From contig CAJNOL010000254.1 in the NCBI GenBank assembly GCA_905250125.1, forward strand, positions 121,015 to 185,014: a stretch of 64,000 nt of DNA, written 5' to 3'. Numbering within the stretch: position 1 is the stretch's first letter; each line of letters starts with the position of its first letter. Of the stretch, positions 1 through 11,479 are shown in pieces. The translations under genes were made by a program, and so were the position numbers. The stretch is from Rotaria sordida. Taxonomy: Eukaryota > Rotifera > Eurotatoria > Philodinida > Philodinidae. The notes under the pieces were generated by a model that saw nothing but the letters and a program-made list of their open reading frames with translations, made no database searches and had not been told where the DNA came from.

Positions 1-1140
1 TTGTACAAAGAAAAAAAAAGTATCCAAAAGTTCATTATTAGATACTAAAATTTGTTTGAAATAGTTGATTAAGTACTAATGAGAGAAATTTTTTTGAGAC
101 TGTTTATCTAAAGCGTCACTTTTTCACTACAAAAATATTGAAATTAACTTTAATAATAACAAGATGAAGAAATAAGTTTAATTTTTGTTTATTTTTCTGT
201 TTCTTGAAAGTACAGCATGAGAGATAAGTCGAATTACTGATTGTAGTGAAATACGAAGATACGTTCATGAGTACTCCAACTTCTGAAAGACTAACACTTA
301 TTAACATAAGTTTGCACAAGTAAAATGCTCGGTGATCAATTTCAAACAGTTAGATCTGTTACTATTTTATGAAACATGATCTAAAGAGAGTATTGAAGTA
401 CATAGAGTAAAGATTTACACTCCCTTTCTCCCTACAGACATCTCTAGCAACATCATAAACCGTGACAGATGTTATTGATACACAATCAAAGATCGTATAT
501 CAATAACGTCTCATTGTAATATATGAACTATTTCCGTATTGCATTTCTGGATGATAAAGAAATCTGTCTGAATATAAATAGAGTAAAACAATCTTCTTAT
601 CATTGGCAACAGCAGCTATATCGTGTTTTACATTTTAATCCGACACGGATTGTGCTAATTCTTTTTTTTTTAAGTTACAGTGTTAATTTTAATACACAGC
701 TAACACTGTTCACTTTGGTTATTTTCTAATGCAGTTGATAATGCACTCGGCTTGAAAAAAAGAAATAAAATTCGGGTCAGACGGTGCATTTCAAGCTCTG
801 CTACTCGTCATTTCTAAAAATTGATATTTTTTAGTTTTGTATTCATTTCAAGGCTTTTCTTCTATTACTATAGATTTTTCGACTATTATGCATATCAATC
901 AATTTTTGCTTTATTTTACATGAAAAGATTTTTGAGCATAAAAATTTGCCAAATCATTCATATATTATAAATAATATTCATTTCAAACCAATAAAATGGT
1001 TAAAGTCTATGACGATGATAGATTCTTTCTCTACACTATTATGTCAGAGAAATAACTTGTTTAAGATAAAATACAGAAATTTCATAATAGATAAATTATA
1101 ATAATAGTTGCTTTTGTTTTTGTTGAATTTAATATCTTAC
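1..1140. other. Gene-poor left edge with a dispersed repeat
   Basis: No convincing gene. Positions about 361-690 hold a full copy of dispersed repeat family R1, described separately. The open frames at 116-319 (-) and 523-729 (+) lie in or beside this repeat, show no splice-supported continuation and are not taken as genes. Confidence 0.6.
361..690 (+). repeat. Dispersed repeat R1, copy 1
   Basis: This stretch shares long imperfect identity with 8553-8790 and 40665-40945 (both inverted), with 23080-23270 (direct, 5' part only) and with about 32740-32830 (direct, 3' part only). Landmarks are AGTATTGAAGTA near 393, GACAGATGTTATTGATACAC near 464, and AAAACAATCTTCTTAT near 586. No protein is encoded. 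It looks like an old non-autonomous interspersed element. Confidence 0.65.
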
Positions 1141-1300
1141 CATTTATTTTCATTATTTGTTGTTGATCAAAATTTTTATTCAATAATTCATATGTTTTAA
1201 TAAAATCAAAATTTTGATGTTGTTGTATTTGTTTATCTTTTCGTATTTTAATGTATGTTTCATTGTCTTCAATCCATGATCGATTCAATATACTACCCAT
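1141..1300 (-). CDS. Possible orphan 5' exon, unknown product
   Basis: An ATG at 1300-1298 opens a frame starting MGSILNRSWIEDNETY and rich in K, Q and N. It reaches a good splice donor (gtaagat) at 1140, after 53 codons plus one base. I could not find a matching downstream exon: the frame beyond plausible acceptors closes quickly. It may be a true first exon, a decayed gene, or chance. The family is not recognised. It lies downstream of centrin on the same strand. Confidence 0.22.
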
Positions 1301-1694
1301 TGTTCTTGTGTCAAAAAAATTCGTTTTGTATATTTTAATTTTCTTATTTCAAATAATCATCAAGTCTTTACTTCTTACCTCAACTATTAGTCTGTTCGAG
1401 CAATCAATTGATTATAAGTGATCGATATGATAGATAATGAAAGGAAAAAAAAAATCAACATTATGTTTGCACATAGATTAAAAAACATGATGTTCCACAT
1501 TAATGAATATGTATAAGGCACAAACTACTGACATAAACATACAAAAAACACTCATACATATGGAAGATTTGAATCATTATTATTATGCTTTTTTTTTTGT
1601 TTGACACTGTAAAATGGAATAAAATGAATACCTGACAGAAAAAAAGAACTGTTATATGTAGTATATCGAACAAGAAAAGACGAATGTGAATATT

Positions 1695-2528
1695 TTAATA
1701 TAATGATGTTTTTTTCATAATTCGTAAAAATTCTTGTTCATTTATTTCACTATCACCATCACGATCTGCTTCATCAATCATTTCCTTTAGATAAAAAATA
1801 AAAAAGCAAAAGAATATTTCAAATTGAAAATTAATATAAAAATTAATTTACTTGTAATTCTTCATCAGTTAAATTTTCACCTAATTCTTTTGCAACACGT
1901 TTTAAATTTTTAAATGAAATTTTTCCTGTATTATCATCATCAAAAAGTCTAAGAAAGAAGAATAAAAAATTCATAAAAAGAAAATATTTTTTTTTTGTTA
2001 CCGAAAAGCTTTGAGTATTTCTTCTTTTGAATCTTTTTCAGCCATTTTTTGTGACATTAATTGAAGAAAATCATTAAAATCAATTGTACCTTATCATAGA
2101 AAAAAAAAAAAAAAAAATTTTTTCTATATTTAGAAAAATTTTTTATACTTATTTACCTGCATTTTCTTTTTGTATATCAGATATCATTTTTTTTATTTCT
2201 TCTTTTTTTGGTTCAAAACCTAATGCTCGCATTGCAACCTAAAATAAATTTTCATATAATAATAATAGAATAAATCGTTTTTATTTTTTAATATTAACTT
2301 TAAGTTCTTTAACATCAATTGTTCCTGAACCATCAGCATCAAATAGATCAAAAGCTTCACGAATTTCTGTTTTTTGTTCTTCAGTTAATTCAGGTCGAGA
2401 ACCTGTTGGTCGTTTTTTGGCACCACCACCAAGTGCAGGACGTTTCATTTGAGTTGTTGTTGTAGCCTATATACAAATATATATAGAAATATGATTAAAC
2501 TTAAATATAATAGAAGATCTTTTACCAT
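1695..2528 (-). CDS. CETN: Centrin (caltractin), EF-hand protein of centrioles and basal bodies
   Basis: Six coding exons: 2526-2528, 2299-2466, 2157-2238, 2002-2089, 1852-1948 and 1695-1784, summing to 528 nt (175 residues). The sequence is close to animal centrin-2 throughout, including [37 protein letters not shown] and the C-terminal end KKTSLY. It has four EF hands. The first ([12 protein letters not shown]) and fourth ([12 protein letters not shown]) keep full calcium-loop acidic positions, the second is degenerate, and the third has N at position 12, as vertebrate centrins do. Centrins bind calcium and act in centriole or basal-body duplication, ciliary rootlets and, with XPC, nucleotide excision repair. 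The first coding exon appears to hold only the ATG, followed at once by gtaaaa. The alternative is an internal start, MKRPALGGG, at 2448. The family call is near certain; the exact start is inferred. Confidence 0.95.
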
Positions 2529-3576
2529 TGGAATGAAAATGAAATATGTTGAGAGATTATTAAAAGGCAGAGATGTTGTCTATAAAATGAACGAAAGAAT
2601 GCCATGTTGTCAAGTTCATGTCCTCCTATGTCAATATTATAATTTAATTGAAATTCTGAATAAAATACTCTGTCATGATTATATTCTGATAATAAAATTA
2701 GATCGTTTTTTCATAATTGAGAATGAAATTTTATAAGTTCTTATCAAAAGATGTCACTAGAGACTATATTTGACACATCTTCGTGCCTTTTTCTAAAGAT
2801 ATGTTGACGCAATTGTGGCGATTCTTTGATAATATAGAAACAGAAAATCAAAATGAATGTTTCCACTACACTTTCGTCTGGTGTTTTCTATATTTTATAG
2901 AAGGTATTGAAACATTTTAGTAGTTACCATGTTTTATGTACGTAATGAAACAACACTATAATTCGATGGTATTTATTTGTTTAATTACTTATGAGAGAAG
3001 TTCTCCAACTGATTAATCACTTTTGACCGAAACCTTAGCTTATTGCTATGGAGATACTGCAAATTTATTGTAGTTTTAAATGAATCTCTGTAGTCCTTCT
3101 CAGGAACACCAGAAAAGTTAATTTTCAAATTTCGACTTGAAACTTCACACAGAGACAGATCTTAACAAGAATAATTCATTGTGAAAGTTTCAGTTCTTTT
3201 GATTTGCTTCTATTCTGAAATACGAGTATCAAGTCTGTTGGTTTCAAATTGAAATTTGAAAATCAATTTTTTGTGATATTTCTGAGGAGACCTAAAAACT
3301 ACCGTAAAAGTGCAATATCTCCGTTGCATTAAGCTAAGGACACAAATTCTTTCCAGTTCACGTTAGTAGATATTTGCTTTTATTATTAATTCTTATATAC
3401 GCTGATGTATGATCTTCCAAATACAATTGATAATATTAAATGTGAAATTGAGAAAACTAACGAAGTTAATACTTGAATTTCTTAAATCTTATAAAGTCAA
3501 TTCATTCTGATATGTGTTGAAAATATATATAGATACTGTTGAATCAAGGGCAAAAATAAATTTTTATTGTTCTCAA
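2529..3576. other. Intergenic, holds one MITE-like copy
   Basis: Contains the upstream side of centrin and a foldback-type repeat at 2987-3365, described separately. The open frame at 2449-2736 (+) is antisense to the centrin 5' end and has no support. Confidence 0.5.
2987..3365. repeat. Foldback MITE family F1, shorter copy
   Basis: The left side (ACTTATGAGAGAAGTTCTCC, then TTAGCTTATTGCTATGGAGA) pairs with the right side (TGCAATATCTCCGTTGCATT, then AAGCTAAGG) as an inverted repeat. The same structure, with longer arms, is at 19140-19695. Relative to that copy, the outer right arm seems to be missing here. It has no coding capacity. Confidence 0.65.
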
Positions 3577-3900
3577 TTAATAACATAAAAACTATCACCA
3601 TTATTCGAAATTTCACTACCATCCCAACGAATGGTTTGTTGTGAAACAGGATGATCAATTCACTAAAATAATTTTAGACATATAAAACATTTCATTATTC
3701 AATAACTTTACTTGATCTCCAACTCGAATACCATTACTATCTTGATTAATATAAAGAGCAGCACAATTTGAATATTTACCATTGCGAAATGTTACAATGG
3801 CTATACTAGATGCAATATTTGTAAAATTAATAAACGTAAATATTTCTCGATCTACTTTTGTTCCTTGTTCCCATCGACTTGTCGTACGTCGATCACTAGT
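3577..3900 (-). pseudogene. Broken gene fragment with one in-frame stop
   Basis: On the minus strand an open stretch begins after an acceptor near 3900 and reads DRRTTSRWEQGTKVDREIFT... to NQDSNGIRVGDQ, reaching a gtaaag donor near 3712. After a normal-sized intron the sequence resumes at 3662 with TGA and then IDHPVSQQTIRWDGSEIS, ending in a stop before 3577. Codon use and the aligned splice sites look like a real former gene, but the joined frame carries a stop exactly at the junction and no start exon was found. The domain is not recognised. An unusual splice choice could rescue the frame, so it may be a living gene read wrongly. Confidence 0.4.
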
Positions 3901-6616
3901 GAAAATTCTATTTTATTCAATATAAAAAATAGAAATTCTTACAAAATGTAAATAACATTTACTTAATAAAACTTACACATTTACACTTCAATAATCATCT
4001 AAAATTGAAATGTGATTGTATATAATGAACAATGAAATGAATAATTTATCTAAATGATCACAAAGACTTTTGCCACTATATTGATCTGGATTGAAGAATG
4101 AAATTCCTACAATTCGGATTTAATGATGATTTCTTACCGTTCGGTACGGAAACAAAGCTGATAAGAGTAAATAATAACAATATAAGAATATTGGTTATTT
4201 AATCATCGATAAATAAATTTAATATTTTTATCGACGAAATTAAATGGATTTATTGTTTGTTATTTTAATTATTTCATTTGTAAATAAAAATACTTCCATA
4301 AGTCATTTAATCAGCAGTTGTAACACATGTTTCTAGAAGAATTTAAAGTTCATTTTAAATAAACATTGAATATATGAGTATTGAAGAGAAGAAATGAATG
4401 ATTGAATGAAAATCATTAACAATGTAATTAATTTCTTATAAATAAATACAATATATAACTTTACATCAGAAGTATTAAAACTTGACAACTTCCGTTTTAT
4501 GATAGAAATTATTTGTTCGAATCCCAGCTTAGCAGAATTTACTCGTCAAATGCTATGAAACAAGAAAAATTATTTGGAAGTAAAAAATTTCAAAATATGG
4601 AATCAAAAAAGGAGATTCAGGAAGTCGCGTTCAAAAGATATTTCATGTCAAAATATTCATTAACATCTGCATATGATATTCAACGTAGTTGTTCGTATGA
4701 AATACATACGACTATGAAGATTTTATCAAAAAGGTGGCAAAGTAATTGAAATATCTTCAATCTAATCTGACAAATTTACTACTGGAGTTTATTTTACTTC
4801 AATTAAAACATCGTGAATAAAATTTTGATTTTCTTTCTATAGGGTGTCCAGTAAGTCATGAAATAAGAAAAAGAAAATCGAATATCTTCGCCATATTTTG
4901 ATCAAATTGGCTGATATTTGTGTTACTGGTAGAGGAGTGTTCATAGATCATATTCATAAGTGAAACGTTGTCAAAAACTATTTTAAAGTATCACAACTGA
5001 TTTCAACAAGGAACTGTAATATTTTACTAACTATAGAAAAAACAATATATTGATTCGCTTAGCCAAGAATAAACGACATCTAATTTTTTCGATTGATTCT
5101 CCCCAATAGTATCCTTTGATCTATTATTATTTATTTCACAGATGCTTGTCTTGTTATTCAGTGTACTTCGAAAGTTTCAGCCGTACACAGCAAGAAATTT
5201 GTTGAGAAAATTGCAATATTGGTTTTTCATAACTCGCGGACGGTTACAGTTCTATGTTGAGGTCAATTATGATACCTCAAGACAGTTTTTGACAACGCTT
5301 CACTTATGAATATGACCTATGAACATTCCTCTATCAATAGTAAAAATATTAGTCCATTTGGTCAAAATATGGCGAGAGGTATTCGCTTTTCTTTCTCTTG
5401 TTTCGTGGGTTACTGGACATCCTATATATTTCATCTATTCCTTCTTGATGAATTGTTGTATGCACTAAAATAAATTCTCTTTCCCAACTGATGTAATTTC
5501 GAAAAAAAATTAGCTCAAAATTGTTTTTTTCTCTCACGAAAAAAAAACAATTGTGTTACATTCGATGATTTTTAATCAATCTATACTACTATTTAATTAA
5601 AAACATTTTATTTCACAAATTCCATATAGATTATTTTTTCTGCTAATGAAATATGAATATTTAGTATAGTTTTAAAATATGATTTGAAATTTACTTAAGT
5701 TAATTATGTTTACACAAATATATACATTTATAATACATTAATAAATCTTTTTATATACCAGCTTAAACATCCATATTCTATTACAAATTAATATCTGAAT
5801 ACAGGTACTCAATAGTAATCATAATGTGAGAATTATTCTAAAATTGGTATTGTTTTTTATGTTGTTAGAGACCTGTCTTAATAAGAAAAATAGTATGCAG
5901 TTTATTTTAACCTATCTTTTTCATTAAGGAGTTTCTATAAATACATAAAACCATGATATGTTGTTTTTCTAAAGTATTGCATGACTACCAAGGACGGATC
6001 TACAACAGACAAAGAGTTGCGACCTCTGCCCTTTTTTCATGATCGCACCACTTTCAAAAATTCCTTGATTTAAAAAAAAAACCTAATTATCATTAAATAA
6101 AATATTATTTAAAGCAAAAAAAATCTTCAATAAACCAAGAAAAACATTTGATTGTAAATGAACCAAAAATATATTAACAATTTGGTGAAAGACATCTCCA
6201 TTTGTCAACTTCACGTCGAACACCATCAACAATCACTGTTAAAAATTGCAAAGTCTATAAAAAATAAATTATCCTATTTCTTCACGTCATATTCAATTAC
6301 TTTATAGTGAACCGTTCTGTTAGTTCCATGTCAGCACAGAAACCGCACACTCTAACGTCGTACCTCATGTACTCATCACTTTTTTTTTTTTTTCATTGAT
6401 TATTTCCTCTATTTTTCTTCTTCTTCTCCCAGTTCCTCTTCGTTGTTTCCTTTTTTTCTCGTCTTTTTCATAGAAAAAAAAGAGCGAAAAGACGGAAGAT
6501 ATATATATATATATAGGACTGAAATCCTACAAGACTCCTCATTTTTTACAAATAAAACAACGATCGTCGATCTTCTCTCTCTTTTCTTACTACTATCGTT
6601 ATAAGAGGAACAAACA
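3901..6616. other. Intergenic with one Tc1-like MITE
   Basis: No gene seen. Contains the 581-bp inverted-repeat element at 4842-5422. The stretch at 6330-6616 next to the LEA-like gene is pyrimidine-rich and holds a run of TA repeats near 6500 that may serve as a promoter element. The frame at 4513-4749 lacks an ATG at its start and resembles no family I know. Confidence 0.5.
4842..5422. mobile_element. Tc1/mariner-like MITE, 581 bp
   Basis: It begins GGGTGTCCAGTAAGTCATGA and ends with the imperfect inverse (...TTACTGGACATCC). The inverted arms continue inward for well over 100 bp, for example CGCCATATTTTGA with its complement near 5363. Both ends are flanked by TA (4840-4841 and 5423-5424), as expected of Tc1/mariner-type TA target duplication. 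No transposase frame is present, so it would depend on another element. Confidence 0.8.
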
Positions 6617-7239
6617 ATGATGCAAAACGTTAAAGACGCTGCTCATGCTATTGCAGACAAAGTCAAAGGTAGTAAATGAAAATATAATAGATAAGTTCGT
6701 TACAATTTTTTTTTTTTGTGCTTCTAGAAGTAACAAGTGGTACTTCACATGAAACAAATAAGGAAGCAGCTAAAACTAATATCCCGTCAACAGGTAGGCG
6801 CATTGATCGTGGCATCGATATTGTTACGGATAAAGCTATGATGTCTTTGCGTTCGTCATTGAAAAAAAAAGAAAAAAATTAATATTAAACTGTTCTTGTT
6901 TTAGTTGAAGAGAAAAATAATGAAACTAAGAAAGAAACTGATGAAGAACGTGGTGTAATTGATCACATTGGTGATACTATATCCAATGCATATCATTATG
7001 TTGCTGAGAAAGTTCATGGTTTGCTTACCAAAGATTTTTTTGATTTATTAATTTTAAAAATGTTTTTTTTAATTTTAGAGGCGGCAAGTGTTGTATCATT
7101 TGAAACTAATAAAGAAAAAGCCAAAGATTCGGATAATACAGTTGGTGAACGTGTTGGAGCTGGTTGTTCGGCTGTTGCTAATAAGACTGAAGAAAAAGTT
7201 CATCAAGCAAAAGCTGAAGGACATAAAGGAGCAATTTAG
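6617..7239 (+). CDS. LEA-like (group 3 type) hydrophilic protein
   Basis: Four exons, 6617-6668, 6728-6793, 6905-7018 and 7079-7239, give 130 residues. The protein is strongly hydrophilic, rich in K, E, A, D and T, with related segments such as SHETNKEAAK, FETNKEKAKD and KTEEKVHQAKAEGHKG, plus DTISNAYHYVAEKVHEAA and NTVGERVGAG. This fits the loosely repeated amphipathic helix pattern of group 3 late-embryogenesis-abundant proteins, which are disordered in water and protect proteins and membranes during drying. Bdelloid LEA proteins are well known. No signal peptide or ER-retention end is visible (it ends GHKGAI), so a cytosolic or nuclear place is likely, unlike secreted bdelloid LEA forms. 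There are two adjacent start codons and I chose the first. It is short for the family. It could also be a generic stress-induced disordered protein. Confidence 0.75.
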
Positions 7240-8552
7240 AAAAAATAAAATTAATTTTTTAATGTGTTCAATAACTTATTCTCAAATAAATAATATATTT
7301 ACATTGTTTCCGTTTGTCTGTGCAATATAAAATCTTATTCTAGTTATTTTATTCGGTTCTTTTATTATTTCCTTTATTGTATTGTTAATAGAATAACATA
7401 AAATACACTAATAAGTTATATTATTCATTAATGGACACAGATGTGACATATTTCGATATAGAATGAAATACATACAAAAATTTAAGATCCGATTTAATAA
7501 GCAAAATTGCTAAGAACAATCAGACAAAAATATTTTACACATTTGAATTGAGTTTTATCTCTATCAATAAGAAGTTTTGTTTGCTTATTAACTGACTATC
7601 GATTACAGTAAAATAATGTTTAATAGAAGTCACAAGTGGTGCTGATAGTACATTTTTACTATTGGTCGACCAGATGATTCATTCGTTTTTTTTTTGTTAT
7701 TGTTTCTGGCTTGCAGTTATTATCGTCGAGAGTTAATCTTCGTCGAAAAGAAAATCATGTTTAGTTCTAAGAAAGCTTTATTTCTATTAACAAATATTAG
7801 TAGTGAAGAAAATAAAGCTGTTTTATTATAGTCGATGTAAGAAAAGACTTAATTGAATTTATCTATTGTTTTTTTTTTTTGCTTTAAATGATTCTTTGTT
7901 GTGTTGATATTGAAGTAGCCATTAATTCAATTGAACAAAATTGTGAAGCTCTGCAATATACTTAAGATACTGTTATTATACCAGATATATCTATAAAGGA
8001 AATATGATGTTGTTATCGTCTTAGATGATGATAATAATTCAAAAGATGATTAAAAAATTTTCTTTTGTACGATTTACAAGTTTTTTTTAAAGCTCATGAA
8101 ATTACAATGGTTACAGATTATCTAGAATGTTTCAAAAATATTAAAAGAAGGTTGTCATGTATGTAAATCAAAAGTGAATTAAAGACAATGTTGATTTATT
8201 ATTTTTTCTTTTGAGAAAGTTTTTTCATCAATTAGTTCAACATTGTGAATTAAAAACAATTGTTAGTGAATTAGTCACAAAACCATGATAGAACTAATTT
8301 GAATGCTAGTCAACTATCTAAGCTGTTTGTTCAACTAGTTGACAATTAAAAAAAATAACTAATTAATTCTAGAATAGTAAAGAAACGCATTTTCTATCTA
8401 TCTCTTTCATCTTCAGTCTAAATCGATTCGATCAGTTGACGGATATAGTTTTGACTATATTTCAATTCTACAAAAAACAAAAATACGACTTTAATTATTT
8501 AGATCAGAAATGACAAAGTGTCATTTCTTTCATAAATAAACAGAAAAAAGCT

Positions 8553-8790
8553 GTTTGAACAATCCCTGCGGTCTTAAAATATGAAACACGATGTAGCTAC
8601 CCTTGCTAATGACAGACAGATTGTTTTATTCTATCTATTTTGAGATACATTTCTCTACCATCCATTTACTTAATCTTCCAGAAATGCAATAATAAAGTAG
8701 TTTATATGTTATGATGAGACGTTATCGATTTACGAATCTTTGATCGTGTATCAACAACGTCTGTTGTGTGGTGTGAAGTTCTTTAGCTAG
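8553..8790 (-). repeat. Dispersed repeat R1, copy 2
   Basis: The reverse complement matches copy 1: TAAAACAATCTGTC near 8620, ATCGTGTTTCATATTTTAA near 8590, and GATACACGATCAAAGAT near 8745. It lies between the LEA-like and DJ-1 genes. Confidence 0.65.
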
Positions 8791-10084
8791 CATCGATCAC
8801 TGTCTATGTCCCGTAAAAATCTGTAATTTTGTAAATAAAGCTTCGATTCAATCGAATACTATTGGTTATAGTCATTAAAAAGAACACTCTAATGATAAAT
8901 AAAAGTTTTTTTCTAATGAAAGATGATACTTTGCATAGACAATCCTACTTCACATTTTCTAATAAAAATCTCTGGTGAGCCATCAGAAAATAAGAAACTC
9001 TTTGGAACTCCCTAGGGAATTTGATAAATTAGTGGAACAATACATCGACTATTTTCCTTTATATTTCTAGAAATATAAGACAGTGAAGCTTCAAAATGAA
9101 ACAATGGTTTTTCTTTTTTTTTAATTGAATGTCTTTTCTAAGTAATAGATATTGTTTGGACGTAAGTTAACTTTAGAATCGATCAACTTATCCACTAGAA
9201 TAGGTCTTACTAAGTGACTCGTGTGGGAAAAGTGACAATCTTTTTTTCATATAAACTTTATTTTCATTGGTAAACAATTGAACAAATAAAAGCTGAACTA
9301 CTGTGAATAGAAACATTGAAATCTATTTTAGCACTGATTTATTTCGAAGAATCTCGCTAAGAAAATTCCAGAAATTCTCATGATTCCGTAAAATGAAGCA
9401 CAAAGGTAGCTTTAAACAGATAACTAACAAAACACTAGTTATCAATGTTCTTAATAAAGAAAGCCTCAAGCATTTTTTTTTAAGAACCGCTAATGTCCTG
9501 TGAAAATTGCATCCATTTTATAGTTAATTGATTTATATGATCGCGAAAAGAATGAATAATGAGTTAACTAAAAATGATCCAAATTCTCAAATGTATACAA
9601 TTATAAATAAATATTAGTGAATCTGTTAATTTTATTAGATATTAAAATAATAATAATAATTTGTTGCCACTATTTCATCGAGAAGTGTCCAAGAACTGAG
9701 AAATAGGAATTCCTTTACAGTTTCATGATTGCTGAAATAAAAGAAACGCATAATATATACGATATTTTTTTTTTCATCAAGGAATTTGTGAAAATGAATT
9801 TTTCGGTATGAAAACTATTATAGAAAAAGCATTGCTTTGGCTTTTATGGATGGTGGAACTGTGAAGAAAATAATGGTCAATTCCCATAACTTCGTTGAGA
9901 ATTCCTTTACAACTGAGGAATTTCGATTTTTTTCAGGTCTTGCAAATTTCTCGTATGAATTTTCATAATAGAAGATTATGACTTTTTATTCTACGGAATA
10001 AATGATTATTAGCATTTTTATTTCATACCGAAGAAATAATCTGCATTATCATAAATACACTTTTAAAAACCTTGTTATCCAAGT

Positions 10085-10460
10085 CTCTCCTGAGTTGAAA
10101 TGTGAAACTCACTAATACAAAAATACACACACAGTGTAAAAATCTCTAAAAATGATTTATTATGTACTTTGATAAACTAAGAAACCCTAGTATTAATTAT
10201 TCCCGAGAGTTAGAACTTAATCAATTCATACTTTTCTGTTGATCATTTGACAATTGTGAGAAATCAAAAACAGCGTTCTTGATATCTACCATATAATCGT
10301 TTATCTGCGAAAAAATCAGAAATTGCATTATTTAGAATATGGAAAAATGTATTCCAGTCATTTAAATTTCAAAAAAAGTTATGGAATGTTCTAAAATCTT
10401 CTAAGCCTTATTATTAATATCGTTCAGTGTCTTCGGGAGGAATCTGCAAAACTTTCACGA
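10085..10460. repeat. Dispersed repeat R2, copy 1
   Basis: Resembles 35385-35800. Both carry GTG(A/G)AACTCAC at the start, then TTAATCAATTCAT (10219) or TTGATCAATTCAT (35617), then a stretch ending in TTCTAAAATCTTCTAAGCC or its relative. A partial copy is at 57715-57800. The copies are diverged and non-coding. Confidence 0.5.
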
Positions 10461-10644
10461 AAATATTAAGACAATGTCTAACTATAAGATTTATTCTTGT
10501 TTACATCACGATGATGAATAAGTTAAAAATGAACAACATCATTTGTATTGAAAATACTTGTTTTAAAAAAATATATATCTATCAAATTTTTAGTTATATA
10601 TGATATATATTTTTAAGAAATTCAATAATAAATTTTATTTTCAG

Positions 10645-11479
10645 ATGACAAAAAAAACACTCGTTCTTATTGCTAATGGAAGTGAAGAAATTGAAGCAGT
10701 AACAACAATTAATGGTATGTTTGTTTTTATTTTTAAATTTGTTCTTTAATTATTTATTTATTTGTTAGTACTTCGAAGAGCTGAAATCGAAGTTGATGTT
10801 GTATCAATTGAAAAAAATGGTCATGATGCTGTAAAATGTAGTCGTCATGTTCGTGTTGTACCTGATAAATCATTGGATGATATAAAAAATAATCAATACG
10901 ATTGTGTTGTTATTCCTGGTGGCAATGATGGTTAGTATATATTTATTGAATTAATGCAAAAAAAGAAAATTAATGATATTCATTTGATATCATCAAATGA
11001 GATTATTTATTAATGAATTTTCTTTTTTTTTTTTGTTTTAAATTTAGGCTCAAAAGCAATAGCTGCTAATGTTGAAGTTGGACAAATTTTAACAAAACAT
11101 TATCAAGATGGAAAAATTATTGCTGCTATTTGTGCTGGACCACGAGCATTATTATCTCATAAAATTGGTTTTGATCATAAACATACAATAACATGTTACC
11201 CAACTGTACGCAAAGAATTTACTGATGGTGAACCATATAAACTTGATGTACCTGATCATCCTGTTTGTTATAGTAAACATATAGAAGAAGGTAAATGTTT
11301 AATTATTTTAATTAATATATACTTTGATTAATTTTGTTTATTTAGGTATCGAAAAAAAAGAATATCATCTAGTTACAAGTCAAGGACCTGGTACAACAAT
11401 GGTTTTTGCATTGAAATTAATTGAACTTCTTAAAAGCAAAGATGAAGCAATAAAAGTTAAAGATGGATTACTTGTTTAA
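10645..11479 (+). CDS. PARK7: DJ-1/PARK7 family protein deglycase/chaperone
   Basis: Four exons, 10645-10714, 10769-10930, 11048-11290 and 11346-11479, give 202 residues covering the whole DJ-1/PfpI fold. Visible family motifs are the N-terminal strand KTLVLIANGSEEIEAV with the conserved acidic residue, KCSRHVRVVPD, VVIPGGNDG, the nucleophile elbow AAICAGPRALL with the redox-sensitive cysteine (human Cys106), and TSQGPGTTMVFALKLIE. DJ-1 proteins sense oxidative stress and act on glyoxal-type damage or as chaperones, in cytosol and mitochondria. The position matching human His126 reads Tyr (CYP instead of THP). The ATG follows directly on a cag acceptor, so the leader comes from an upstream untranslated exon or from trans-splicing. 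It is slightly longer than human DJ-1 (189) because of an insert around HPVCYSKHIEEG. Confidence 0.95.

Larger units (their letters stand above)
7240..10644. other. Long intergenic stretch with repeats and a possible gene relic
   Basis: No intact gene. R1 copy 2 lies at 8553-8790 and R2 copy 1 at about 10085-10460. Between about 7900 and 8180 short readable pieces (for example SIEQNCEALQY, then DTVIIPDIS) are interrupted by stops and may be the remains of an exon, but I cannot name them. A 5'-untranslated exon of the DJ-1 gene may lie near the right end. Confidence 0.4.

Noticed and set aside
4505-4530. GTTCGAATCCC resembles a tRNA B box
   Set aside because: No A box or cloverleaf can be drawn upstream on this strand and the acceptor ends do not pair. 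A similar GTTCGAATCC at 33346 was rejected for the same reason.
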